6,510 nucleotides of DNA from UBA1189 sp045660385. GTDB lineage: Bacteria; Bacteroidota; Bacteroidia; Bacteroidales; Bacteroidaceae. Positions within the stretch are counted from its first letter, which is position 1, and every line of letters starts with the position of its first letter. The notes under the pieces are model-generated. The model searched no databases, was not told the origin of the DNA, and saw nothing but the letters and a program-made list of their open reading frames with translations. The stretch covers positions 1 through 6,510 of the forward strand of contig JAZRDT010000127.1 of assembly GCA_045660385.1 (NCBI GenBank), written 5' to 3'. This document shows, piece after piece, positions 1 to 5,992 of the stretch. The position numbers were made by a program, and so were the translations under genes.

Positions 1-840
1 TGAACCCATAGCGATGATAACGCACTCGGCATCCTCAGCACCATAGTAATCGAAGAGGCCATATTTGCGGCCAGTAATCTCTGAAATCTTCTCCATATAT
101 TCTTCTACTACAGCAGGTACGTTAGCGTAGTAGTTGTTGCAACTCTCGCGGTGAGCGAAGAAGGTGTCGGGGTTCTCGGCCATACCACGTGCCACGGGGT
201 GCTCGGGAGTGAGTGCGCGGCTGCGGAACTCGGCGAGTGCCTTCTGGTCAACGAGCGGAGCGAGGTCTTCGTTCTCGAGCATCTCGATCTTCTGAATCTC
301 GTGTGAGGTACGGAAGCCGTCGAAGAAGTTCACGAAGGGCACACGGCTCTTGATGGTAGCGAGGTGAGCCACACCAGCGAGGTCCATAACTTCCTGTACA
401 GAACCCTCGGCCAACATAGCGAAGCCTGTCTGACGGGTCGACATCACATCCTGATGGTCACCGAAGATACACAATGCGTGTGAAGCCAATGTACGTGCCG
501 AAACGTGGAATACGCAAGGCAGGAACTCACCAGCGATCTTGTACATGTTGGGGATCATCAGCAAGAGACCTTGCGAAGCGGTGTATGTAGTGGTCAGTGC
601 ACCAGCTTGGAGTGAACCGTGTACGGCACCCGCGGCACCGCCCTCAGACTGCATTTCCTGTACGAGTACTGTCTCGCCGAAGATATTCTTACGGCCCTGA
701 GCTGCCCACTCGTCGACATACTCAGCCATTGTAGATGACGGGGTGATAGGATAGATAGCCGCTACCTCAGAGAACATATACGAGATATGTGCAGCTGCCT
801 GGTTACCGTCACAGGTGATAAACTTTTTTTGTTTAGCCAT
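1..840 (-). CDS. nifJ: Pyruvate:ferredoxin (flavodoxin) oxidoreductase, N-terminal part (cut by window edge)
   Basis: This is the first 280 codons of a large cytoplasmic enzyme that converts pyruvate and CoA to acetyl-CoA and CO2 while reducing ferredoxin or flavodoxin. The start is the ATG at 840-838, giving MAKQKKFITCDGNQAAAHIS. The reading frame stays open to base 1, and the family is usually about 1,200 residues, so roughly a quarter is present. The visible part is the N-terminal pyrimidine-binding domain of the thiamine-diphosphate enzyme and the beginning of the next domain. YPITPSS (residues 30-36), QSEGGAAGAVHG (64-75) and HVSARTLASHALCIFGDHQD (112-131) are family hallmarks. T33, E66 and R116 line up, with a constant offset of two, with the active-site Thr31, Glu64 and Arg114 known from the Desulfovibrio africanus enzyme. 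It follows the AAA_14 ATPase gene after 74 bp. That AT-rich gap holds no convincing TAnnTTTG box, so separate transcription is likely for a core enzyme but not shown. Identification is secure. Confidence 0.97.
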   Translation of the reverse strand, partial: MAKQKKFITCDGNQAAAHISYMFSEVAAIYPITPSSTMAEYVDEWAAQGRKNIFGETVLVQEMQSEGGAAGAVHGSLQAGALTTTYTASQGLLLMIPNMYKIAGEFLPCVFHVSARTLASHALCIFGDHQDVMSTRQTGFAMLAEGSVQEVMDLAGVAHLATIKSRVPFVNFFDGFRTSHEIQKIEMLENEDLAPLVDQKALAEFRSRALTPEHPVARGMAENPDTFFAHRESCNNYYANVPAVVEEYMEKISEITGRKYGLFDYYGAEDAECVIIAMGS

Positions 841-914
841 AGTCTTATTTATTTACTATTTAGTGATTTCTCGTTTAATCCTAATACCTATTTATATATA
901 CGAGCTCGGTCATC

Positions 915-2093
915 TTAGTATAAGAAACCGAAAAGCCACATTGGGATTTCATTACCACGTCCCAATTCGCGTCTATGCATAACGTAGTACATGTCGGGAT
1001 GGTTCTTGAAGCGTGCGCCATCAGTACATACACGAATGGGAATATTTCCGTCCACAAGGAACGACATACCCTTTCCGCCCTTGTTCACCAGATGATCCTT
1101 CCACAGTGAATTTGCCATAAAGGTTTCAAGCACATCCTGCGCCTCCACCTTTACCGGATAGATGCTATATACAAGGTTCGTATTGTGCAGCATTATCTTT
1201 GCTGGCTTCTTGGGGAACGAATCACCCGGATTATACACCATATTGATAAGGCGTGCATCAGCCAAATACTTAATATAGTTCATTACCGTAGCACGTGAGG
1301 TCTGTATCGCTGCAGCCAACTTGCTTACATTGGGAGCTGTAGGGCCATCTACAGCCAATAGGTAGAGAAGTTTCTTTATCTTTGCCAAATATTTCAATTC
1401 AATCTGCTGCACAATAAGAATATCCACCTCGGTCATCGTATTCATTGTCTTCAACAGATTCTCCGAGAAATTACGTTTCTCTAGGAAGAAGGGGTAGAAG
1501 CCATGATGAAGATAGTCCTGAAAATAGTCAAGCGGTCTCACCTTCGGCAGGATAGTACGTGCTATCTGCTCATGATTGGTCAAGATTTCTTGCAACGTAT
1601 AAGCCGGGAACTTGTAGCCAGTCTTCAGATTGATAAATTCACGGAACGAGAGTCCACGCAAGTTATAAGGCTTAGCAATACCATTCAACTCGGGATTCTC
1701 CTCTTTCAGACGCATTACTGATGTACCAGTAAAGACAATCTTCAATTGCGGGAAACGGTCATAACACTCGCGCAACTGCTGACTCCAATTGGGAATCTTA
1801 AACACCTGGTCAATGAGCAGCACCTTACCTCCACGGCGGATAAACTCCTCAGCAAATTCAACAAGGCTCTTCCCTTGGAAATAAAAATTGTTCATGTTCA
1901 CATACAGGCACGAGCGGTCGTAACGGAAACGCTCTTGCGCATATTGTATGAGAAACGTAGTTTTACCCACACCACGTGTACCCTTGATGCCGATAAGACG
2001 ATCGTTCCAATCAATCTCATCCATCAAGTCACGGCGCACTGCTGCGTCGGTATGTGCTAATAGATATTCGTGTGTTTTATAGAAAGCCTCCAT
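915..2093 (-). CDS. AAA_14/DUF4143-type P-loop ATPase, 392 aa
   Basis: This is a soluble ATP-binding protein of the large, mostly uncharacterised AAA_14 + winged-helix + DUF4143-like family common in Bacteroidetes. Numbering from the ATG at 2093, it shows a Walker A motif GTRGVGKTT (38-46), a Walker B region VLLIDQVFKIPNW (91-103), a sensor-like FTGTS (121-125), the family segment LRGLSFREF (145-153), a winged-helix stretch around 256-283 and a C-terminal region with SFLVDG. Two oddities are visible. The Walker B acidic pair is D95-Q96 where most P-loop ATPases have D-E, and the C-terminal nuclease-like fold lacks the expected E-V-G-G type motif (it reads IPIRVCTDG). An upstream TTG at 2123 would add ten residues, but it lies inside a promoter -7 box, so I chose the ATG. 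The stop is TAA at 917-915. The gene is divergent from the ATP-grasp-like gene. The family is clear, but the cellular role is unknown. Confidence 0.9.
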   Translation of the reverse strand: MEAFYKTHEYLLAHTDAAVRRDLMDEIDWNDRLIGIKGTRGVGKTTFLIQYAQERFRYDRSCLYVNMNNFYFQGKSLVEFAEEFIRRGGKVLLIDQVFKIPNWSQQLRECYDRFPQLKIVFTGTSVMRLKEENPELNGIAKPYNLRGLSFREFINLKTGYKFPAYTLQEILTNHEQIARTILPKVRPLDYFQDYLHHGFYPFFLEKRNFSENLLKTMNTMTEVDILIVQQIELKYLAKIKKLLYLLAVDGPTAPNVSKLAAAIQTSRATVMNYIKYLADARLINMVYNPGDSFPKKPAKIMLHNTNLVYSIYPVKVEAQDVLETFMANSLWKDHLVNKGGKGMSFLVDGNIPIRVCTDGARFKNHPDMYYVMHRRELGRGNEIPMWLFGFLY

Positions 2094-2120
2094 ATTAAGG
2101 GCCAATTTTATATTTTCCGA

Positions 2121-2153
2121 CAAAGTTACAATTTATATTTGATATTTTGCAAA
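2121..2153 (-). promoter_or_regulatory. Bacteroidetes-type promoter for the AAA_14 ATPase gene
   Basis: Read on the minus strand, TTTG (2153-2150) is followed by a 21-bp AT-rich spacer and TAACTTTG (2128-2121). This matches the known Bacteroidetes sigma factor consensus of a -33 TTTG and a -7 TAnnTTTG. The ATG at 2093 lies 27 bases past the box, leaving a leader of roughly 20 nt. The TTG start candidate at 2123-2121 forms the last three bases of the -7 box, so it would not be in the transcript. Confidence 0.7.
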
Positions 2154-2171
2154 CCAAACATTACAATTTTA

Positions 2172-2201
2172 TTTTACCATGCTATTTTTTTCGTATCTTC
2201 G
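2172..2201 (+). promoter_or_regulatory. Probable promoter for the ATP-grasp-like gene
   Basis: TATCTTCG at 2194-2201 resembles the Bacteroidetes -7 box TAnnTTTG with one change, and TTTT at 2172-2175 sits 18 bp upstream as a weak -33 element. The ATG at 2206 is only four bases past the box, so the transcript would be nearly leaderless. The ATG at 2179 lies between the two elements and is therefore an unlikely start. Confidence 0.45.
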
Positions 2202-2205
2202 CATC

Positions 2206-3564
2206 ATGAAACAAATATTATTGTTCAACCCCGAGCATGACCTCGCCCTTGCCAATGGCGATTGCCACTTCATTGCCCCTCGCAATATTCGCGAAATGGC
2301 TCATGACTTGGCCGATATTATGGAGGCTATTCTCCCATCTTCCGATTCCGAATCGTCCTTTATCTCCCCTCTCGCATCCGCTCACCCCGTTCCCTGGGGC
2401 TGGGACCCTGCAGTCGTTGAGCAATTCAAAAGAATGGGCATCACCGCACAAGAATTACCAACCGACGATGCCCTCGCTGCTCTTAGCCGCCGATCAGAAC
2501 GTATCACCGCACACCAGATACTATGCAACTTCCGTAAAGCACACACTGACAACGCCTTTATTGGAGAAAGCCTCGTCGCACGCACTTTCGACGAGATTGC
2601 CGATTTCGCCGAGCGGCACCAACACATACTGCTTAAAGCCCCCCTTTCAGGAAGCGGTAAAGGATTGCGACACGTAAACTTCAACGATAACGATAACGAT
2701 GACGATAACAAAAAGCCAAAAGAATTGTCGCAAAGTTCATCAGAACTTATTAAAAAGAACTGTCCCTCTAAGATAGGGGGACGAGCGGAGCGCAATAAAA
2801 TGGAGCAGAGCGGAGGGGGTATGTCGCCATCTTCATCCGCGTCGGCGTTAAAAAAAGTAGAGTCCTGGGCCAATGCCCTTATCCGCCGTCACGGATACCT
2901 CACCGCCGAGCCCTATTATAATAAGGTACAAGATTTCGCCATGGAGTTCATCGCCGATGCCACAGGATGCCACTTTATCGGCTACTCCTACTTCATCACC
3001 GACGGGCATGGCCGCTACATTGCAAGTCGACTCATGAGCGATGCGAAAGCCGAAGATCTTCTGTGCACATACGTCCCTCGCAAAGCATTACATAAGATAC
3101 GCCAATGGATGATTCTCCATCATACAGACATCATCCCAAGCAAATGGGACACCACACGCCATCCCCTACCCTTTGGCATCGACATGATGATTGTTCGTGA
3201 GAGTCAACAGTCAACAGTCAACAGTCTACAGTCCATGGTCAACCATCCCGATGGTAATTCAGAATTCAGAATTCAGAATTCAAAATTCACTATTCATCCT
3301 TGCGTAGAGATTAATCTCCGTATGAATATGGGCATCATCGCCCATGAGATCTACCGCCATCACCTCACACCTGACGCCGAAGGCATGTTCCGCATCGCCC
3401 GTTTCCCCGACAATGCCTCCTTGCGCGCCTTCCACGACGAACAAACATCACTCCACCCCACCACCTATCGCAACAACCGCTTAGCAAGCGGATACAAAGC
3501 AATAACGCCTATCAATGCTGGAACCACACACCTTGCCTATATCATCACTCTATATACTCAGTAG
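2206..3564 (+). CDS. Conserved Bacteroidales protein with ATP-grasp-like motifs, 452 aa, carrying two repeat-derived insertions
   Basis: I recognise this as a conserved Bacteroidetes protein of unknown function, not a named enzyme. It begins MKQILLFNPEHDLALANG (1-18), typical of the family as I remember it. LLKAPLSGSGKGLRHV (142-157) resembles the nucleotide-binding lysine/glycine loop of ATP-grasp folds. EPYYNKVQDFAMEF (235-248) and CVEINLRMNMG (366-376) resemble the later strands and the acidic/Asn/Arg metal-ATP site of such enzymes, so a carboxylate-amine ligase activity is possible but inferred. Residues about 159-215 (NDNDNDDDN, then Ser-, Gly- and Lys-rich) and 331-364 (SQQSTVNSLQSMVN, then EFRIQNSKFTIH) look foreign and are encoded by repetitive DNA. 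No signal peptide or membrane segment is seen. I chose the ATG at 2206 because the ATG at 2179 precedes the probable -7 box. It converges on the WG-repeat gene, with a hairpin between them. Confidence 0.85.
   Translation: MKQILLFNPEHDLALANGDCHFIAPRNIREMAHDLADIMEAILPSSDSESSFISPLASAHPVPWGWDPAVVEQFKRMGITAQELPTDDALAALSRRSERITAHQILCNFRKAHTDNAFIGESLVARTFDEIADFAERHQHILLKAPLSGSGKGLRHVNFNDNDNDDDNKKPKELSQSSSELIKKNCPSKIGGRAERNKMEQSGGGMSPSSSASALKKVESWANALIRRHGYLTAEPYYNKVQDFAMEFIADATGCHFIGYSYFITDGHGRYIASRLMSDAKAEDLLCTYVPRKALHKIRQWMILHHTDIIPSKWDTTRHPLPFGIDMMIVRESQQSTVNSLQSMVNHPDGNSEFRIQNSKFTIHPCVEINLRMNMGIIAHEIYRHHLTPDAEGMFRIARFPDNASLRAFHDEQTSLHPTTYRNNRLASGYKAITPINAGTTHLAYIITLYTQ
2683..2706 (+). repeat. 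Hexanucleotide tandem repeat inside the ATP-grasp-like gene
   Basis: Four units of AACGAT (the fourth reads GACGAT) encode alternating Asn and Asp. It starts immediately after the glycine-rich motif of the protein and marks the left edge of the first low-complexity insertion. A six-base unit keeps the frame when copies are gained or lost. Confidence 0.8.
2762..2826 (+). repeat. Intergenic-type repeat element embedded in frame in the ATP-grasp-like gene
   Basis: GTCCCTCT (2762-2769) and AGGGGGAC (2775-2782) form an 8-bp stem with one G-U pair and a five-base loop. It is followed by two copies of GAGCGGAG (2783-2790 and 2808-2815) and a G-rich run. The composition differs sharply from the surrounding codons, and the encoded peptide has no conserved look. 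It resembles hairpin-plus-GAGCGGAG elements I associate with intergenic regions of Prevotella and Bacteroides, but that link is from memory. Confidence 0.5.
3202..3233 (+). repeat. Heptamer tandem repeat AGTCAAC in the ATP-grasp-like gene
   Basis: Three exact copies of AGTCAAC are followed by AGTCTAC and a partial AGTC. It encodes SQQSTVNSLQS. A seven-base unit shifts the frame with each copy, so every three copies encode seven residues. Confidence 0.85.
3256..3283 (+). repeat. Heptamer tandem repeat AATTCAG in the ATP-grasp-like gene
   Basis: Three exact copies of AATTCAG are followed by AATTCAA and then further AATTC-like sequence to about 3296. It encodes NSEFRIQNSKFTIH. It lies 22 bp after the AGTCAAC array, and together they fill the interval between two well conserved blocks of the protein (FGIDMMIV and CVEINLR). 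Confidence 0.85.
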
Positions 3565-3617
3565 GTATAACATCATAGTCCAATCTTGCACCAGAAAGAG
3601 AGAAAAGAGATAGACAT

Positions 3618-3660
3618 TATACAAAGATACGCGAGCTTGTTGCTCGCGTATCCTTGTATA
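3618..3660. terminator. Strong hairpin between convergent genes, probable bidirectional terminator
   Basis: A 19-bp stem (3618-3636 with 3642-3660, one mismatch) closes a five-base TTGTT loop, with GATACGCGAGC as the GC-rich core of the left arm. It lies between the 3' ends of the ATP-grasp-like gene (54 bp upstream) and the WG-repeat gene (54 bp away on the other strand). There is no long uninterrupted T run on either side, only pyrimidine-rich sequence, so termination is inferred from position and stem strength. Confidence 0.65.
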
Positions 3661-3713
3661 TGCACATCACACATTCATTCCTTTCTTCTTATCTCATCAA
3701 TGGCGACAAGTCT

Positions 3714-4781
3714 CTACAGCTCCACCCTACGTCCATTGATATCAAGGAGTATAGAACTCTCCGTATGCCATAGTTCAACTTCAAAGAGCGTTGGCGACAC
3801 CATAGACACATCCTCATACTGAGCGGGGATTATCACCTTTCCTGTTTCGCGATGCATCACCCCTCGATTGCTTCCTACCCAGTAGACTGAAAAATCGGAC
3901 AACACGTCCGCCTCGGTTTTCACATACGCACTTCCTTCATCACAATTTATCATCATAGGCTCAATCTGTTTCGTATAGTAGAGGCCACTACATCCATCGA
4001 TTACATACGGATTCACTATTGTGCCATCAAATAGAGTCTGCTGCTTCACACTTCCCTTTGTCAGCATCACCCCGTCTGCTTCGTTCGTGAGAATCTCTAT
4101 CATATCATATTCGACAGGGAAGATAAATTGCAAGTTCTCATCTATCATTCCATATTTCTCCCCCTCCTTCACGATACGATACTTATTAAAATACAGGTTC
4201 CAGATACAGTCATACTTCGGTTCCATCACCCAATTGCCCTCTTTGTCTATCACTCCACAAGCGCCACGTTCATCCGTCATCACGCAATAACCGTTATGAA
4301 AGAGATAGTCTATCGGATACTCCTTGCGATAGTCATACCTAAAAGGTATCACTACCTGGTTATCCTTGTTGACAAACCCTATCTTCCCCGACTCATTCAC
4401 CACAGCCGCCAGCCCTTCCGAGAACACCCATGCCTTCTTGTATTGTGCAGGTATTACCACATACCCCGTATTGGCATTGAGGAATCCGCGCACTCCATCC
4501 TTGAAGAACACCGTGAGCGAATCCCCCTTGATAGGCTCCACCACCTTATCCAATCCCTTGAGCGTTATCTTGTCAAGCTGACGGTTATACACCTTATACT
4601 CTCGCTGACTGTAATAGTGCCTTACCATTACATTGTCTGACAAGAATGCGTCATTATAATAACTGGTGTAATCTTCATACCAAGCCCAGCCCAACACCAC
4701 ACCGAAGAGTGCCACAGATGCAACTGCCAAGCCCAACAGGCCCTTCCATACAATTTTAAAAAACTTTTTCATTACTTTCAT
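3714..4781 (-). CDS. WG-repeat protein with N-terminal membrane anchor, 355 aa
   Basis: Residues 1-11 are basic (MKVMKKFFKIV). A hydrophobic stretch from about 12 to 34 (LLGLAVASVALFGVVLGWAW) follows, so the protein is either anchored in the inner membrane with the bulk outside the cytoplasm or has an uncleaved signal. The remainder contains degenerate WG repeats with the pattern G-x-x-G-F/V/M-[I/V/L]-[D/N]-x-x-[G/N]-x-x-[V/I]-I-P-x-x-Y. Examples are GFLNANTGYVVIPAQY (99-114), GFVNKDNQVVIPFRY (135-149), GVIDKEGNWVMEPKY (176-190), GMIDENLQFIFPVEY (211-225) and GVMHRETGKVIIPAQY (307-322). WG repeats form beta-rich binding surfaces, and their partners are generally unknown. ATG codons for M1 and M4 are both possible starts, and I kept the first. 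The gene sits downstream of the truncated AAA+ gene on the same strand after 104 bp. No enzyme motif is visible. Confidence 0.88.
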   Translation of the reverse strand: MKVMKKFFKIVWKGLLGLAVASVALFGVVLGWAWYEDYTSYYNDAFLSDNVMVRHYYSQREYKVYNRQLDKITLKGLDKVVEPIKGDSLTVFFKDGVRGFLNANTGYVVIPAQYKKAWVFSEGLAAVVNESGKIGFVNKDNQVVIPFRYDYRKEYPIDYLFHNGYCVMTDERGACGVIDKEGNWVMEPKYDCIWNLYFNKYRIVKEGEKYGMIDENLQFIFPVEYDMIEILTNEADGVMLTKGSVKQQTLFDGTIVNPYVIDGCSGLYYTKQIEPMMINCDEGSAYVKTEADVLSDFSVYWVGSNRGVMHRETGKVIIPAQYEDVSMVSPTLFEVELWHTESSILLDINGRRVEL

Positions 4782-4798
4782 TATTATTAGTTAAACAT

Positions 4799-4833
4799 AA
4801 AAAGCCCTAAATGCGTTCTACTACATTATGGCT
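4799..4833 (-). terminator. Possible weak terminator after the AAA+ gene
   Basis: On the minus strand, AGCC (4833-4830) can pair with GGCT (4806-4803), with an inner AATG/CATT pairing, followed directly by a run of five T. The stem is short and interrupted. It lies between the AAA+ gene and the WG-repeat gene. A 14-codon ORF (4876-4832) covers the rest of this gap and is probably not a gene. Confidence 0.35.
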
Positions 4834-4885
4834 ATGACAAGGGAATTTCAACAATATCAATGACCACCTTACTCATAGTATTATA

Positions 4886-5674
4886 TTATGATGTACATTT
4901 ATCTGTATACAATTGACAGGATCTGCCGATATTAGCAGGTTTCATCAAGACATAGCGTTCGAACCATTGTTTGCCTTCGGGCGTACCTTGTGGCATACAT
5001 AGGCTGGTGGTAAGCATACAGCCAGTAGACAAATCGTCGGCAAGAGCAAGGATGATCTCCGAAAGTTCGAGAGTATCCTTGTCGATAAGTTCGGGATGAT
5101 TGGTAGCCGCCAATACATAGATTCCCCGCTCGTTGGCCTTATTGAGCATGCACAGGAACTCGTTTACTTCCCCATTGTAAGACTGACTGGTTTCATTACC
5201 CGTGCGCTTGGGAACCATCGCATCAAACTCGTCAAAGAACATCAATGTGGGGGCCTTTTTTTCGGCCTCACGAAACAATTCGCCTATCTTCTGCTGAGTA
5301 CCATGTATCCAGGTACAGGCAAGGTCATCGGGAACGATCTTCATGAAATGTATACCCAATTCTTCTGCAATCTTCTCTGCAAAAAATGTTTTGCCACAAC
5401 CTGCAGGACCATAAAAGAGGAGGCTCGGAGGCTTGATGCCATAAGCCTCAGCACAATCCCGATTTCGGAGCACATTGATAAATCCCTCGATGACCAGTTC
5501 CTTCAACTGGTTCATTCCTGCCACATCTGCAAAACCCGTTCCCTGATGTTTGGGCAACGCATGTATTCCGTTGCTCTCCTTTGCTGCTTCCTTCTGGTTC
5601 TTTACAGCATCGTCCTGACACTTATTGTTCCCAAAACGCTGGAGCCATTCTTTTTCGGGTGTTGTTGTATTCAT
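4886..5674 (-). CDS. AAA+ ATPase core with a non-AAA C-terminal tail, 262 aa (probably truncated or rearranged)
   Basis: The N-terminal part is a classic AAA+ module. It has FADVAGMNQLKELV (48-61), Walker A GPAGCGKT (89-96), a pore-loop-like region TWIHGTQQKIGELF (121-134), Walker B LMFFDEFDA (144-152, with D148 and E149) and sensor 1 AATNHPELIDK (189-199). In the classic AAA family the next residues should be a leucine, arginine and GR motif that supplies the arginine fingers, then a helical lid. Here the sequence changes to LELSEIILALADDLSTG (202-218) and ends CQLYTDKCTS at 262, with no arginine-finger motif and no lid. I do not recognise the last 60 residues. The frame is open and ends in TAA, so it is not a simple nonsense mutation. 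A deletion that joined the ATPase to the end of another gene is the simplest explanation. It probably binds ATP but may not form an active hexamer. The ATG start at 5674 is preceded by a weak purine-rich stretch. Confidence 0.8.
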   Translation of the reverse strand: MNTTTPEKEWLQRFGNNKCQDDAVKNQKEAAKESNGIHALPKHQGTGFADVAGMNQLKELVIEGFINVLRNRDCAEAYGIKPPSLLFYGPAGCGKTFFAEKIAEELGIHFMKIVPDDLACTWIHGTQQKIGELFREAEKKAPTLMFFDEFDAMVPKRTGNETSQSYNGEVNEFLCMLNKANERGIYVLAATNHPELIDKDTLELSEIILALADDLSTGCMLTTSLCMPQGTPEGKQWFERYVLMKPANIGRSCQLYTDKCTS

Positions 5675-5775
5675 AGTAACTCTTATCCTTTATTCTTGTT
5701 CCTTTATAAGGATAGAGTGCTAACGAGTACATTATCTATCTTCGAAGTACATCTACTGCAACAAATTTCCTATAC

Positions 5776-5817
5776 AATAGTAAATGGGGTGACCGACTGG
5801 CCACCCCATTTACTATT
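5776..5817. terminator. Perfect 16-bp hairpin downstream of the mutase gene
   Basis: The arms 5776-5791 (AATAGTAAATGGGGTG) and 5802-5817 are exact reverse complements around a 10-base spacer that can form two further GC pairs. AT-rich outer ends and a GC-rich core suit a Rho-independent terminator in either direction. The nearest upstream gene on the minus strand is the mutase, ending 159 bp away, so it most likely ends that transcript before the AAA+ gene. No T run is longer than three next to the stem on the minus strand. Confidence 0.6.
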
Positions 5818-5830
5818 ATGTAATTTTGAG

Positions 5831-5852
5831 CAAGGCGAAAAATCTCGCCTTG
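5831..5852. other. Small stem-loop in the mutase-AAA+ gap
   Basis: CAAGGCGA (5831-5838) and TCGCCTTG (5845-5852) form a perfect 8-bp stem with a six-base AAAATC loop. It is one of five consecutive inverted repeats in this gap and lies 13 bp from the 16-bp hairpin. The function is unknown; it could be part of the mutase mRNA tail. Confidence 0.6.
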
Positions 5853-5857
5853 GCTAT

Positions 5858-5927
5858 AAAGGACTCCTCGGGGAAGATAAATCTAATGGTGCTAAAGCAC
5901 GCTCTTCGGAGGAACTAAAGTCCCTTT
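5858..5927. other. Nested inverted-repeat structure of about 70 bases
   Basis: AAAGGACT (5858-5865) pairs with AGTCCCTTT (5919-5927, one bulged C). Inside it, CCTC (5866-5869) pairs with GAGG (5909-5912), GAAGA (5873-5877) with TCTTC (5903-5907), and GTGC (5889-5892) with GCAC (5897-5900) across a TAAA loop. The result is a plausible nested fold with one bulge and internal loops. Short CTAAAG cores recur at 5892-5897 and 5915-5920. Pairing was found by eye; no folding energy was computed. Confidence 0.45.
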
Positions 5928-5930
5928 CAT

Positions 5931-5992
5931 CGCAAGCAACGCTTTCATACCGCGTTGCCGTCGCAACCGACGCTATCATACCGCGTCGGCCT
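5931..5992. repeat. Two tandem 31-bp stem-loop units overlapping the mutase stop codon
   Basis: Units 5931-5961 and 5962-5992 match at 25 of 31 positions. Each contains a 7-bp perfect stem and a nine-base loop: GCAACGC/GCGTTGC (5936-5942, 5952-5958) and CCGACGC/GCGTCGG (5967-5973, 5983-5989). The two stem differences on one arm are both matched by compensating changes on the other arm, so pairing is kept while sequence changes. The second unit encodes the last residues and the TGA stop of the mutase. Confidence 0.75.

Noticed and set aside
915..2093. The AAA_14 ATPase as part of a defence or toxin-antitoxin system
   Set aside because: No partner gene with a nuclease, methylase, toxin or phage-related motif is next to it; its neighbours are nifJ and a divergent unknown protein.
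2179..2205. Upstream ATG at 2179 adding nine residues to the ATP-grasp-like protein
   Set aside because: It lies upstream of the probable -7 box, and the family-like N-terminus MKQILLFNPEHDLALA begins at 2206.
2382..2873. Minus-strand open frame of 163 codons opposite the ATP-grasp-like gene
   Set aside because: It is the complement of a well supported coding frame, and its serine- and leucine-rich product looks like a shadow translation.
3202..3296. The heptamer arrays as a CRISPR array
   Set aside because: Units are seven bases with no spacers and lie inside a coding region; there are no cas genes nearby.
4832..4876. A 14-codon minus-strand ORF (MSKVVIDIVEIPLS) just after the AAA+ stop codon
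   Set aside because: It is too short to support, has no recognisable family and lies in an AT-rich gap; it may be a remnant but nothing shows translation.
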